Positions 8,901 to 16,949 are shown, counted from the first letter of the stretch. The stretch is 44,653 bases of DNA from SAR202 cluster bacterium AC-409-J13_OGT_754m (GCA_009391235.1 VEXD01000005.1:1-44653); one strand, 5' to 3'. Notes: a model not told the origin generated them from the sequence alone. Translations and numbers: made by a program.

Positions 8901-9102
8901 ATATAATGTCTTTGAATACTCTTGCGAGGACGTGATGTATCCCGGGGCTACCATTGGCAGTAGGGGGGCCTTCGTAGAGTATGAATGGAGGCTTAGTTTG
9001 ATCATTCCCAGTTTTGGAAAAAATATCTGCTTCCTTCCAAAACTTTAAGATTTCCTCTTCCATTGTTGGGAAATTGACTCGATTAATGACCTTTTTGAAC
9101 AT
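5953..9102 (-). CDS. ileS: Isoleucyl-tRNA synthetase, type 2 with GXHH signature
   Basis: Charges tRNA-Ile. The 1049 aa and the motif set fit the type 2 (eukaryote-like) IleRS. The catalytic signature 1 reads PGIHH, with G54-I55-H56-H57 where the usual motif is HxGH, so positions 1 and 3 are swapped. KMSKS is intact at residues 646-650 (7153-7167). The CP1 editing domain is recognisable from TTPWTLPSNTG, and the WDTHGLPVE block is present. It starts with ATG behind TAGGAG. It is last in the run tlyA, pfkB, ileS. Published work on type 2 IleRS links GXHH to very strong mupirocin resistance; whether that holds here is an inference. No second ileS is visible in the window. Confidence 0.96.
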   Translation of the reverse strand: MFKKVINRVNFPTMEEEILKFWKEADIFSKTGNDQTKPPFILYEGPPTANGSPGIHHVLARVFKDIICRYKTMKGFRPLRKGGWDTHGLPVELEIERELGLKSKRDIEQYGIEKFNQKCQESVFRYVKEWERLTDRIGFWVDMEKPYVTMENSYIETGWWIFKNLWDNGLVYKGLKATPHCPRCVTSLSSHELALGYQENTPDPSVYVKFPLLDTKDNLAFLNKWDDLTTSTQSKMTTYFLSWTTTPWTLPSNTGLAVNADASYAIVEISDDANTIERLILAEQLVSKVIPEPHTVVGLIKGSDLKGCLYKPLYHPQEFGLEIKKFGISSKEPNGTPSIIHSTSTFETKVILGDFVSLDDGTGIVHIAPAFGDEDLSVGKQNQLNYLQPVDMQGCFVGDFPFKGKFVKQADTDIINDLEQRNLLLSHSTYYHTYPFCWRCKTPLLYYTKESWYIQTTALKEQLLSENQKINWYPEYIKEGRFGEWLRNGVDWAISRERYWGTPIPIWQCTVCANYTCIGNISDLKSKSGSNQIGDINKLDLHRPYIDQISINCTHCANKMYRIPEVMDAWFDSGAMPFAQWNIKSDTELQSLLKTGPFPAEYICEAVDQTRGWFYSLLAISTLLTGKSSYKNVICLGLILDEKGRKMSKSIGNVVNPWEILDIHGADATRWYLFTATQPGESRRFSQKLVGEVVRKFVLTLWNVYSFFVTYANIDKFDPITSTKGIKPTSELDRWIISELNTLIQQVDQCLNSYDPTNGGRKIQEFVDLLSNWYVRRSRRRFWKSENDTDKLSAYSTLYSCLVTLAKLMAPYTPFLSEELYQNLVVSSDNSAETSVHLTTFPDYNNLLVDEPLMRATRLAMKLCSMGRDARSRAGKKVRLPLNTLMVKTSSADEEQYLNDIKTQVLEELNIKQLILIYEKDSFYQDAHQTAAGATSILTNNYQVVFDSGYMVAIDTNITDELAEEGLARELIHRIQNMRRNADFQVTDRINCYLQGPKVISDVIGKFGDAIKIETLSNNIIEKIADDLAIYETQNLDNMEITLGVELSS

Positions 9103-9132
9103 ATACTGATACTACTCCTATTAGGGTAGGAC

Positions 9133-9996
9133 TTAATTTAATAGATCCACTGGCTCAACTGCCATGTTGGGGAATTGATTCATACGGTTTATAACATCTG
9201 CTCTGTTTGGAATGGATATATGTCCAGACCCTTCTGCGCATAAGCTACCGGCGCAACTAGCAAATAATGCAGCTTGTAACGGGTCGTTGGTTTCATTGTA
9301 TCGTATCAGATAGGCAGCCATGAATACATCCCCGCATCCGGTTGGGTCAACTTCAATTGTAGGATACGGTGGAATATGAAACCAATTGTTTTCCCATCGC
9401 AGATAAGCTCCTTCACTTCCTAGTGTTATGATTAAAACTGAACAGTTAAAATTATCTGAATATCCAGTCTCATATTTGGGAATATCCATATTCGAAAATA
9501 CTACGACTTGGGTATTATCTAAAAAAGAAATTCTAGTGCCCCATTTGGATTGCTGTATTATCCCATCATTTTTCCATTTTCGCATCCAGCCTTGGGGGCT
9601 AATAGCAAGTGAAGAATTGTAGAACAAATCCATGATTTCTGGTCTTATTTCATTCGCTACAGGTGATAATAATACTGTAGGTATGTCACGCCATGTATGT
9701 GGCACATCTAGTTTTGTTATTTCTGAGGCGACTGAATGTATTTTTTGCAGCCTCGTTCCGTCCGAATTCCAATTCTCAAATGTGGTTGTGGCTTGTGATG
9801 GCACATTAACTACTTCCAGTTGGTCTAAGTGCATATTGAATTCAGAAGTGATACCCGACGTCAAAAGGGCCACTCTACGACCCATTTTGGATAGAGTTAG
9901 CGATGAATAGAACCCCGGTCCGCCCAGGGATATCCCGTCAGGAGTTAGGTCAAATGTCACGTGACCTATAACAAGGTATTCAGGGGTAGAAGTCAC
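9133..9996 (-). CDS. PfkB/ribokinase-family sugar or nucleoside kinase
   Basis: A 287-aa PfkB-family kinase. The C-terminal signature DPTGCGDVFMAAYL contains the anion-hole and catalytic Asp motif (usually GAGD, here GCGD), and an early LGGPGFYSSLTLSKMG motif binds the substrate hydroxyls. The segment between is diverged and I cannot name the substrate. It starts with GTG only 4 nt after the tlyA stop without its own strong ribosome site, which points to translational coupling. ileS follows after 30 nt. Adenosine, ribose or fructose kinase activities are all possible. Confidence 0.8.
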   Translation of the reverse strand: MTSTPEYLVIGHVTFDLTPDGISLGGPGFYSSLTLSKMGRRVALLTSGITSEFNMHLDQLEVVNVPSQATTTFENWNSDGTRLQKIHSVASEITKLDVPHTWRDIPTVLLSPVANEIRPEIMDLFYNSSLAISPQGWMRKWKNDGIIQQSKWGTRISFLDNTQVVVFSNMDIPKYETGYSDNFNCSVLIITLGSEGAYLRWENNWFHIPPYPTIEVDPTGCGDVFMAAYLIRYNETNDPLQAALFASCAGSLCAEGSGHISIPNRADVINRMNQFPNMAVEPVDLLN

Positions 9997-10000
9997 AATC

Positions 10001-10741
10001 TTAGTGTTCTAGAACTAAGAAAAATTCCCTATTTCCTTTGGCACCAGTTATTGGGGACGGAATTAGGTTTTGTATTGTCAGTTTAGATAAAGCGGCCCAG
10101 CGAATTATATCACCTAGAACTTTTGCGTGAATCTTAGGGTCCTTAATGATGCCTTTCTTTCCAACGTCACTCTGCATGGCTTCAAACTGTGGTTTAACTA
10201 AGACTAGCATAATACTTGGTCTTTCTAAGTGAGCAAGAACGTTTGGTATGATTTTGGTAATGGAAATAAAAGAGACATCAATGGTCACGATATTGACTTT
10301 TGCTGGCAACTTGAATGGGTAGTGTGCATTCACTCGATCGAGAACTACTACTCTGGAGTCCTCCCGCAATTTATTGGCTATCTGCCCATACCCTACATCC
10401 AGTGCAAAAATTTGTTTAGCGCCTTTCTGCAACATGCAGTCCGTGAACCCTCCAGTTGAGGCTCCAACGTCAAGGATCCTCATTCCACTTAGATCTAGCC
10501 CCAAATATTCGATTACATGTTCTAGCTTTATTCCTCCCCTGCTTACGAAAGGATCTTGAGACATTAACTCGATGGGTATGTCATTAGGGACCGATGTTCC
10601 TGCTTTTGTTAACTTTTGACCATTGGATATTATATGGCCCGCCATTATAAGGGATTTAGCCTTTTCTCTTGTTTCTGCTAACCCTCTTTCTACCAATAAG
10701 TTGTCCAATCGTATTTTATGTATTGTTTTGTTTTTAATCAT
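10001..10741 (-). CDS. tlyA: TlyA-family rRNA 2'-O-methyltransferase / hemolysin A homologue
   Basis: A 246-aa protein with an N-terminal S4 RNA-binding domain (LDNLLVERGLAETREKAKSL, with MAGHIISNGQ) and an FtsJ-like methyltransferase domain (RILDVGASTGGFTDCML as the SAM loop, then IDVSFIS and VKPQFEA). Family members methylate 16S C1409 and/or 23S C1920. I chose ATG at 10741: a longer frame reaches 10834, but it would overlap the divergent rpmH and adds no family sequence. It heads a run with pfkB and ileS, and is divergent from rpmH. Confidence 0.9.
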   Translation of the reverse strand: MIKNKTIHKIRLDNLLVERGLAETREKAKSLIMAGHIISNGQKLTKAGTSVPNDIPIELMSQDPFVSRGGIKLEHVIEYLGLDLSGMRILDVGASTGGFTDCMLQKGAKQIFALDVGYGQIANKLREDSRVVVLDRVNAHYPFKLPAKVNIVTIDVSFISITKIIPNVLAHLERPSIMLVLVKPQFEAMQSDVGKKGIIKDPKIHAKVLGDIIRWAALSKLTIQNLIPSPITGAKGNREFFLVLEH

Positions 10742-10809
10742 AGCCCTACTAAATTGACACTGAATTTCTAAATAAATTATAATACGCATCTCATGGAGAC
10801 TTAAAGGGT

Positions 10810-10947
10810 ATGCCAAAACGCACTTATCAACCAAATGTACGTCGCAGAAAAAGAGTCCACGGATTCTTCCGTAGGATGCTTTCTAAGGGTGGACGTCTAG
10901 TATTAAGACGGAGACGCCTCAAGGGTCGCCATCGCTTGACAGTCTAA
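10810..10947 (+). CDS. rpmH: Large ribosomal subunit protein bL34
   Basis: A 45-aa, very basic protein with the bL34 pattern [19 protein letters not shown] at the N-terminus, then [12 protein letters not shown] and a final [13 protein letters not shown]. An AAAGGG ribosome site overlaps the start closely. It is followed after 16 nt by rnpA, the classical rpmH-rnpA-yidD-yidC-jag order. In many bacteria dnaA and oriC lie just upstream; here the upstream neighbour is tlyA on the other strand. Confidence 0.97.
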   Translation: MPKRTYQPNVRRRKRVHGFFRRMLSKGGRLVLRRRRLKGRHRLTV

Positions 10948-10963
10948 TATACTGTCGAATTAT

Positions 10964-11323
10964 ATGCGGCGAGATCTACGGTTAAGAAGAAATAAGGAAT
11001 TCCAAAATGTATTTGATGAAGGCCGAGGCTGGGCGAATCGACTTCTCGTTTTGAAGGCCGTACATAATGGATGTGCAAATACACGGGTTGGCTTAATTAC
11101 GTCACGTAGAATTGGAAATGCTGTAGTTAGGAATAAAGCCAGGCGACGACTACGGGAAATATTGAAAAGTATACATATTGAAGACGGCTGGGACCTAGTT
11201 TTAATTGTACGTAAGAATAGATTGACTTCTGAATATAATCAACTGAAATTGGCTGTACAGGATCTCTTGTCTAGAAGTAATCTTATCGAGAGGGCTCTGT
11301 TTACTGGGAGTGGCAATATTTGA
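10964..11323 (+). CDS. rnpA: Ribonuclease P protein component
   Basis: The protein subunit of RNase P, which aids the RNA subunit in tRNA 5' maturation. Its 119 aa are normal for the family. The RNR motif that contacts the RNA is visible as GNAVVRNKARRRLREIL around residues 50-66. The N-terminus begins RRDLRLRRNKEFQNVF as usual. Its stop overlaps the TTG start of yidD (TTGA), implying coupling. The RNase P RNA gene is not in the window. Confidence 0.96.
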   Translation: MRRDLRLRRNKEFQNVFDEGRGWANRLLVLKAVHNGCANTRVGLITSRRIGNAVVRNKARRRLREILKSIHIEDGWDLVLIVRKNRLTSEYNQLKLAVQDLLSRSNLIERALFTGSGNI

Positions 11324-11529
11324 AAACTGGAAGTCTCTTTCTAATAATAGTTTATCAGAAAGTAATTGCCCGATGGCTACCTACTACCTGTAGGTTCCAA
11401 CCGAGTTGTTCTCAATATTGCTACCAGGCCATAGCTAAATATGGATTTGTGAAGGGTATGTTCTTTTTTGGGCGTAGGATTGTTCGCTGTCATCCATTTG
11501 GAAATATGGGATACGATCCGGTTCCGTAA
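11320..11529 (+). CDS. yidD: Membrane protein insertion efficiency factor YidD
   Basis: A 69-aa protein of the YidD family, thought to help insertase-dependent membrane protein insertion. It has the Cys-rich signature CRFQPSCSQYCYQAI and a GRRIVRCHPFGNMGYDPVP ending, both diagnostic. It starts at TTG overlapping the rnpA stop; no other start keeps the hydrophobic N-terminus (SLFLIIVYQKVIARWLPTTC). The 108-nt gap to the next gene has no clear feature. Confidence 0.95.
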   Translation: MKTGSLFLIIVYQKVIARWLPTTCRFQPSCSQYCYQAIAKYGFVKGMFFFGRRIVRCHPFGNMGYDPVP

Positions 11530-11637
11530 TTGAACATTGTTAAACTTAAATTTAGCACCAATCACTGTCTACTCATTGCTAGCATCGTTAGATGTTAGGG
11601 ATAACTTGAATCGTTTGATGATAAACAGGCAAGCAAA

Positions 11638-12837
11638 ATGAAAATGACATTATTTTTTACCAGCGCATTGTTGTCATTATTGGTGTTGTCTGGATGTACA
11701 GGACGTGATGTTATTGGAAGAGCGCAGGGGTGGACTCCCGTAGCTATCTCTGAATCAACTATTTATGTTGCTTCAAGTGATGGAAGTGTTGTGGCACTTG
11801 ATTCTAGCGCCCTAGATAGAGATGAACGTGCTATTCCAGTATGGGAATATAAACCACCAGTAGAAAGAGGTTTGGGTGGAGTATTCAATCCTCCAGCAAT
11901 TGGAAAACGTTTTGTCTTCATTGGGGGGTCGGTAAATAATGATGATAATGGCAGATTAGTTGCACTTAGAAAAGATAGAAGAAATAGTGGCAGATTAGAA
12001 GAGGACGAATGGGAGGAAAATCTACCTGGGGCTATTATTGGAAGTCCTGTAGTTGCAAATGGAATGGTTATTGTGGGATCGGAGGATGGCAATCTGTATG
12101 CATTTAACGAGGATGATGGATCTCGCCTTTGGATATTTCCTACAGATGGGTTAAGACAAGGTAAAGAAAAAGATAAAAGGATTTGGTCTACCCCAGTTGT
12201 TGAAGATGGAGTTGCGTATTTTGGTGCGATGGATGATTACCTCTATGCTATAGCAATTGATGAAGGACTTACTGCTGATGAGAGAACGCTGTGGAAATTT
12301 AAAACCAGTGGAGCAATTGTTACGAAGCCAATTGTTATAGATGAAACAGTTATATTTGGTTCGTTTGATCGGAAAGTCTACGCCCTAGATATTAGTGAAC
12401 CTAATAGTAATGGGAAGGAAAGACTATTGTGGTCATATCAAGGGGATAATTGGTATTGGGCTGGTGTTGTCACTGATGGGTCAAACGTGTATGTTGCGTC
12501 TATGGATGGAAAAGTAAATGCTTTGCCAATAGACAGAAGAGAAGAAGATTTACCCTTGTGGCAAATACAATTAAACGATTCCATATCGTCTACTCCATTC
12601 TTAGCGGGTAATGATTTAATTGTAGCAACTGATCAGGGAAACATTTCTTTGATTGATTCAGATAGTGGTACAGTAGTTGAGGTGCCAATTGATATTGATA
12701 GTGAAATTAGGGCTCCCTTGGTTGGTACAGGTATAGGAGAGACTGCAATAGTGTATGTGGGAGATAAAAACGGTGTGGTGCGGGCTATTGATGTGGATAG
12801 ATGGCGAGTTCGATGGGATTTTGAGACTAAGGAATAG
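11638..12837 (+). CDS. PQQ-type beta-propeller repeat lipoprotein (BamB-like fold)
   Basis: A 399-aa protein with a lipoprotein signal (hydrophobic core, lipobox LSGC at about residue 19) and about seven PQQ-like beta-propeller blades. Repeats such as VYVASSDGSVVALD, VIVGSEDGNLYAFN, AYFGAMDDYLYAIA, VIFGSFDRKVYALD, VYVASMDGKVNALP and VYVGDKNGVVRAID recur at 40-60 residues. No alcohol dehydrogenase catalytic domain is present, so it is a scaffold or binding propeller. It lies between yidD and yidC with only 3 nt before yidC, so it is probably expressed with the membrane insertase. A role in membrane protein folding or surveillance is an inference from position. Confidence 0.85.
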   Translation: MKMTLFFTSALLSLLVLSGCTGRDVIGRAQGWTPVAISESTIYVASSDGSVVALDSSALDRDERAIPVWEYKPPVERGLGGVFNPPAIGKRFVFIGGSVNNDDNGRLVALRKDRRNSGRLEEDEWEENLPGAIIGSPVVANGMVIVGSEDGNLYAFNEDDGSRLWIFPTDGLRQGKEKDKRIWSTPVVEDGVAYFGAMDDYLYAIAIDEGLTADERTLWKFKTSGAIVTKPIVIDETVIFGSFDRKVYALDISEPNSNGKERLLWSYQGDNWYWAGVVTDGSNVYVASMDGKVNALPIDRREEDLPLWQIQLNDSISSTPFLAGNDLIVATDQGNISLIDSDSGTVVEVPIDIDSEIRAPLVGTGIGETAIVYVGDKNGVVRAIDVDRWRVRWDFETKE

Positions 12838-12840
12838 GCT

Positions 12841-13758
12841 GTGCTGGATGGAATAATATTTATTTGGAACCAAGGCATATTGAGGCCTATGATCAACAGC
12901 CTGGTCTTATTGTACTCTTTGTTGTTCAACAATATGGGATTATCAATTATTGCCTTTACTATTTTCGTTAGGGTTGCTACGACACCATTGACGCTTAGAC
13001 AAGTCCGGCAGATGAGGTCTATGACGAAGTTGCAACCGCAAATGCAGGCTATAAGAGATAAATATAAGGCTGATTCAAAGAGGGTTTCACAGGAAACCAT
13101 GAAACTCTACAAAGAGGCTGGAGTAAGCCCATTAGGTTGCTTGGGGCCTCTAGCCATTCAATTCCCTATTTGGATAGGTCTTTTCCAAGCTTTAATTCGT
13201 ACTTTGCCAACGAATCCTGATCGATTAGTATCCTTGTCCGGAAATTTGTATTCATGGGTGCCTTTTGTTCATGAAGCTATACCACTCAGTAGTTCATTCT
13301 TATGGTTGAATCTAGCTGAGCCAGATCCAACTAAACTTATTATGCCTATTTTGGTTGGAGCCTCAACTTGGGTGCAGCAAAAGATGACTAGTGCACCATC
13401 CACTGATCCGAAGCAACAATCGACTAATACGATGATGCTTTGGATGATGCCCATAATGCTTGGATTCCTCACTATGACATTCCCGAGCGGCCTCGCTTTG
13501 TATTGGGTAGTGTCTAATGTTGTCGGAGTATTTACGCAATATTTTATTACTGGATGGAGTCCATTATTTACCAGAGCAGCACCTAATACCCCTAAGGTGC
13601 CTGAGGTACCTGAGGCGTCTGAAGTGTCTGAAGACGATTCTAAGGAGGAAACGTCAGTCAATGGAGAACCAATTAATACGCGAAATAACAGCCAAGAGCG
13701 TCGAAGAAGCCATCGAGGTCGCAATGCACGAACTCGACGTAGGCAGAGACGAAATTGA
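12841..13758 (+). CDS. yidC: Membrane protein insertase YidC/Oxa1 family
   Basis: Inserts and folds inner-membrane proteins. At 305 aa it is the short form without the large periplasmic domain of proteobacterial YidC. The conserved groove arginine is R44 in IFVRVATTPLTL. The cytoplasmic hairpin (QVRQMRSMTKLQPQMQAI) and the transmembrane segments around LGPLAIQFPIWIGLFQALI and FPSGLALYWVVSNVVGVFTQ are typical. The C-terminus carries a PxVPE-rich, acidic linker, then an Arg-rich tail with 12 Arg in the last 32 residues, likely to bind ribosomes. This tail is encoded in a 98-nt overlap with jag. The start is GTG, 3 nt after the propeller gene. Confidence 0.95.
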   Translation: MLDGIIFIWNQGILRPMINSLVLLYSLLFNNMGLSIIAFTIFVRVATTPLTLRQVRQMRSMTKLQPQMQAIRDKYKADSKRVSQETMKLYKEAGVSPLGCLGPLAIQFPIWIGLFQALIRTLPTNPDRLVSLSGNLYSWVPFVHEAIPLSSSFLWLNLAEPDPTKLIMPILVGASTWVQQKMTSAPSTDPKQQSTNTMMLWMMPIMLGFLTMTFPSGLALYWVVSNVVGVFTQYFITGWSPLFTRAAPNTPKVPEVPEASEVSEDDSKEETSVNGEPINTRNNSQERRRSHRGRNARTRRRQRRN

Positions 13759-14311
13759 AATAGAAATTCTAAATTCGGGACGGACGGGTTTTCTGGGAAT
13801 TGGTTCTGAATTAGCGAAAATTCGCGCGCGTAAGCTTTCAGCCCATGAGGACGCTGGAGCTCGGGCGATGGAGGTCGTATCAAGAATCTTGGGCTTTCTA
13901 AGCACGTCTGCTACATGTACTCTAAAAAGCGCACACAATGAGGAAAGTGGAGGGCCATTGATAGATATTGATGGGGAAGATTCGGCACTCCTTATAGGTC
14001 GTAGAGGAGAAACATTACGTGCTCTCCAGATGTTTGTTAACATAATAGTAAATAAGCAACGTGATAAATTGGTGCGGATACAACTTGACGTTCAAGATTA
14101 CAGGAAGCGAAAGGACACTGCCTTGAGCGAAATGGCACGCAGGGTAGCTGATAAAGTAACAGCAACAGGTAGGTCTATAACTTTAGAGCCTATGGGGGCA
14201 GCAGAGAGGCGAATAGTTCATGTGACGTTGGCAGATGATCCTAAGATTACTACTCTCAGTGATGGCTCTGGAAATGATAGGAGAGTAGCAATAAACCCAA
14301 AGCGAGATTGA
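13661..14311 (+). CDS. jag: Jag/KhpB-family RNA-binding protein
   Basis: A 216-aa protein with a Jag-N domain (EAIEVAMHELDVGRDEIEIE, GRTGFLGIGSELAKIRAR), a KH domain (ALLIGRRGETLRALQMFVN) and a C-terminal R3H domain (ending in ERRIVHVTLADD). In firmicutes the homologue KhpB acts with KhpA in RNA binding and cell-division control. The ATG at 13661 is supported by AAGGAGG at 13642-13648 and by the family start; the frame is open upstream to 13517 but only as a shadow of yidC. It overlaps the yidC 3' end by 98 nt in a different frame, and its stop overlaps a TTG codon that may start purF. Confidence 0.93.
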   Translation: MENQLIREITAKSVEEAIEVAMHELDVGRDEIEIEILNSGRTGFLGIGSELAKIRARKLSAHEDAGARAMEVVSRILGFLSTSATCTLKSAHNEESGGPLIDIDGEDSALLIGRRGETLRALQMFVNIIVNKQRDKLVRIQLDVQDYRKRKDTALSEMARRVADKVTATGRSITLEPMGAAERRIVHVTLADDPKITTLSDGSGNDRRVAINPKRD

Positions 14312-15813
14312 TAGGAATTGATTGCCTATACTGCAACCGATATAATGCCGGAGTGAATGAATTGGATGCTAACATAGATAGCCATCTGATTGACGATAAA
14401 CCTCATGATGAGTGTGGGGTAGTTGGGGTATTTAAGAAAGAATCTAAAGCCGCTCAAATAGCGGCATTCGCATTATATGCACTACAGCATAGAGGTCAAG
14501 AATCGGCAGGAATAGCTTCGTCTGATGGTGAGTCACTGTATATACAGACAGGGATGGGATTGGTATCAAATGTTTTCACACCTGAAAGTCTGTCCGGCTT
14601 GCTTGGCGAGATGGCTGTAGGCCACACACGTTATTCTACCACGGGTTCTAGCAGACTAATTAACGCCCAACCATTTTGGGTAACCGGTGCTAATGGTGAT
14701 TTGGCTCTGGCTCACAATGGCAATTTGATTAATGCAGTTGAATTGCGCGACAACTTGGAAAACAATTGGGATACTTCCTTTTCCTCTAGCACAGACTCCG
14801 AAGTTCTTGCGTACACATTGGCTAATGCGCCAGGCAAAAACTGGGAAGAGCGAATGTCACATTGTATGCGTAATCTAAAGGGGGCGTTCTCTGTAGTTGT
14901 GCAAACGAAAGACGCCTTACTAGCATTCAAAGATCCATTGGGAATTCGCCCGCTGTGTTTAGGGAAATTAGACGAAGGATGGATGGTAGCTTCGGAAAGT
15001 GCGGCTATAGATCTTGTGGGTGGTGAGTTTATCAGAGAATTGAAAGCCGGAGAGACCGTTATCATAGACGATCATGGAGTCCATTCATTTATATGGCCCG
15101 GTAGAGATGATAGAGAAGCCCTGTGTGTCTTTGAACTGATATATTTTTCAAGGCCTGACAGTATTCTAGCTGGCTCCCGCATTTATTTGCAAAGACGATC
15201 TATGGGGGCACGCCTAGCTAGAGAATACCCCGTAGAGGCTGATTTGGTTATAGGTATCCCGGATTCTGCTACCGCCGCCGCCATGGGGTACTCAGAAGAA
15301 TCTGGCATTCCTTATAGTGATGGACTGATAAGGAATCGCTACGTAGGGCGTACTTTTATAGAACCGGATCAAAAGACTCGAGAAGCGGATGTAAAAATTA
15401 AATTTAATACTTTGCCTGAAATGATAAAAGGCAAGCGACTTGTAGTTGTGGATGATAGCATTGTTAGGGCTACGACTACGCCATTGGTTATAGATATGCT
15501 AAGGAGGGCTGGAGCAAAGGAAATTCACATGCGAGTATGTGCTCCACCTATCAGGTGGCCGTGCCACTTTGGTGTGGATATGGCTACGCGCAAGGAACTT
15601 GTGGCTGCAAATCATTCTGAGGAATCAATATGTGAATTAATAGGTGCTGATAGTTTGGGATACCTTAGTATAAAGGGTTTGCTAGAAGTGAATGCGGATA
15701 AAGGGGAGGGGTTTTGCCACGCATGTTTTTCGGGTGATTATCCTATCCCGATTCAACTTGAATTAGACAAGATGACCTTGGAGGATCGTAAACCTAGAGG
15801 TGGCCATTTCTGA
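14308..15813 (+). CDS. purF: Amidophosphoribosyltransferase
   Basis: The first committed step of purine synthesis: PRPP plus glutamine to phosphoribosylamine. The N-terminal nucleophile glutaminase starts at Cys36 (HDECGVVGVF), so the ~35 residues before it are a propeptide. The phosphoribosyltransferase PRPP loop is VVVDDSIVRATT. FCHACFSGDYPIPI near the C-terminus supplies the Cys ligands of a Bacillus-type [4Fe-4S] cluster. The start is uncertain: TTG at 14308 overlaps the jag stop (TTGA), and GTG at 14353 is a plausible alternative that still leaves a short propeptide. It is followed by purM and purH. Confidence 0.95.
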   Translation: MIGIDCLYCNRYNAGVNELDANIDSHLIDDKPHDECGVVGVFKKESKAAQIAAFALYALQHRGQESAGIASSDGESLYIQTGMGLVSNVFTPESLSGLLGEMAVGHTRYSTTGSSRLINAQPFWVTGANGDLALAHNGNLINAVELRDNLENNWDTSFSSSTDSEVLAYTLANAPGKNWEERMSHCMRNLKGAFSVVVQTKDALLAFKDPLGIRPLCLGKLDEGWMVASESAAIDLVGGEFIRELKAGETVIIDDHGVHSFIWPGRDDREALCVFELIYFSRPDSILAGSRIYLQRRSMGARLAREYPVEADLVIGIPDSATAAAMGYSEESGIPYSDGLIRNRYVGRTFIEPDQKTREADVKIKFNTLPEMIKGKRLVVVDDSIVRATTTPLVIDMLRRAGAKEIHMRVCAPPIRWPCHFGVDMATRKELVAANHSEESICELIGADSLGYLSIKGLLEVNADKGEGFCHACFSGDYPIPIQLELDKMTLEDRKPRGGHF

Positions 15814-15896
15814 TTCGTGTTTTTAATATAGTGACGCAATCAAAACTGTATTAGTTTATTAGTTTGTAGGTTAACCCTATTTATGTGGAGGTAAAG

Positions 15897-16922
15897 GTGA
15901 TTCCTTACTCGTACAAATCTGCTGGCATAGATCGTATTGAGACAGAAGACCTTAAGGATAAGATAGCGAGCTTTGCTTCTATAACGCATGATAATAATGT
16001 GGTTAAGAGCGGCAGCTCGTTTGCGGGGATTTACCGTTTAAGTGGATACACCAAGCCAATGTTAATTTCCAGCACTGATGGCGTAGGAAGCAAGTTGAAC
16101 ATTGCTACCCTTTTAGATCATTATGAATCGATAGGAGTGGACTTGGTGAATCTTAACGTCAACGACATAATCACATGTGGTGCAAAACCTCTGTTTCTCC
16201 TTGATTACATATCGATTGGGAAACTAGATCATCAGGTTATTGAGCCATTAATGCGAGGCATGGCTTGGGCTTGTAGAGCGGTTGAATGTTCGATAATCGG
16301 AGGTGAGACGGCTCAGGCACCAGATTTATATAGAGGTAATAATTTCGATATAGCGGGAACGATTGTTGGTGTAGTTGAGGAAGACGCTATTATAGACTTC
16401 AACGAAGTGAATAAAGGAGATGTGTTGCTAGGAATTCCATCTAGCGGGGTTCATACTAATGGCTTTACGTTGATACGTAGCGTTTTTGATATTGATAATA
16501 AACCGTCCGCACTCTTTGATCATTACATGGAATTAGGCCACACGTTAGGGGAAGAACTGCTTGTTCCCCATCGCAACTATTATTTGTTATTAGAACCACA
16601 CTTCAATAATCTTAAGGCGATTGCACATATTACTGGTGGCGGCCTGATTGGTAATTTGCCTAGAGTATTACCTCCAGGGCTTGCTGCTGTAATTAACACC
16701 GATTCTTGGGATTCTCAACCTATTTTTTCGATGATACAAGCAAAAGGAGTAGATATAGTAGAAATGTATCATGTATTTAATATGGGACTAGGAATGGTTT
16801 TAATATGTGAACCTAGCAAAGCAGATGAATTGCAGGGTGCTATGCAGAGTGCGAGGATTATTGGAGAAGTCGTTTCTCAAATTGATGATCGACGAGTTAT
16901 GTTTAATCCGGCGATAGATTGA
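15897..16922 (+). CDS. purM: Phosphoribosylaminoimidazole synthetase (AIR synthase)
   Basis: Converts FGAM to AIR using ATP. The family core is clear: YKSAGIDRIETEDLK at the start, LISSTDGVGSKLNIA, NLNVNDIITCGAKPLF and SIIGGETAQAP. I prefer GTG at 15897 (341 aa), because TGGAGG lies 6 nt before it; the frame also opens at 15885, but that would place the ribosome site inside the gene. The next gene, purH, begins near the stop. purN, often found between purM and purH, is absent here. Confidence 0.94.
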   Translation: MIPYSYKSAGIDRIETEDLKDKIASFASITHDNNVVKSGSSFAGIYRLSGYTKPMLISSTDGVGSKLNIATLLDHYESIGVDLVNLNVNDIITCGAKPLFLLDYISIGKLDHQVIEPLMRGMAWACRAVECSIIGGETAQAPDLYRGNNFDIAGTIVGVVEEDAIIDFNEVNKGDVLLGIPSSGVHTNGFTLIRSVFDIDNKPSALFDHYMELGHTLGEELLVPHRNYYLLLEPHFNNLKAIAHITGGGLIGNLPRVLPPGLAAVINTDSWDSQPIFSMIQAKGVDIVEMYHVFNMGLGMVLICEPSKADELQGAMQSARIIGEVVSQIDDRRVMFNPAID

Positions 16923-16949
16923 GTGTGTATTCAGAAAAGGTATAAGGAT

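Noticed and set aside
10742-10834. N-terminal extension of tlyA
   Set aside because: It would overlap the divergent rpmH and adds no S4-domain sequence; ATG at 10741 fits the family.
13517-13660. Upstream extension of jag
   Set aside because: It is a second-frame reading of yidC coding sequence; AAGGAGG and the family start support 13661.
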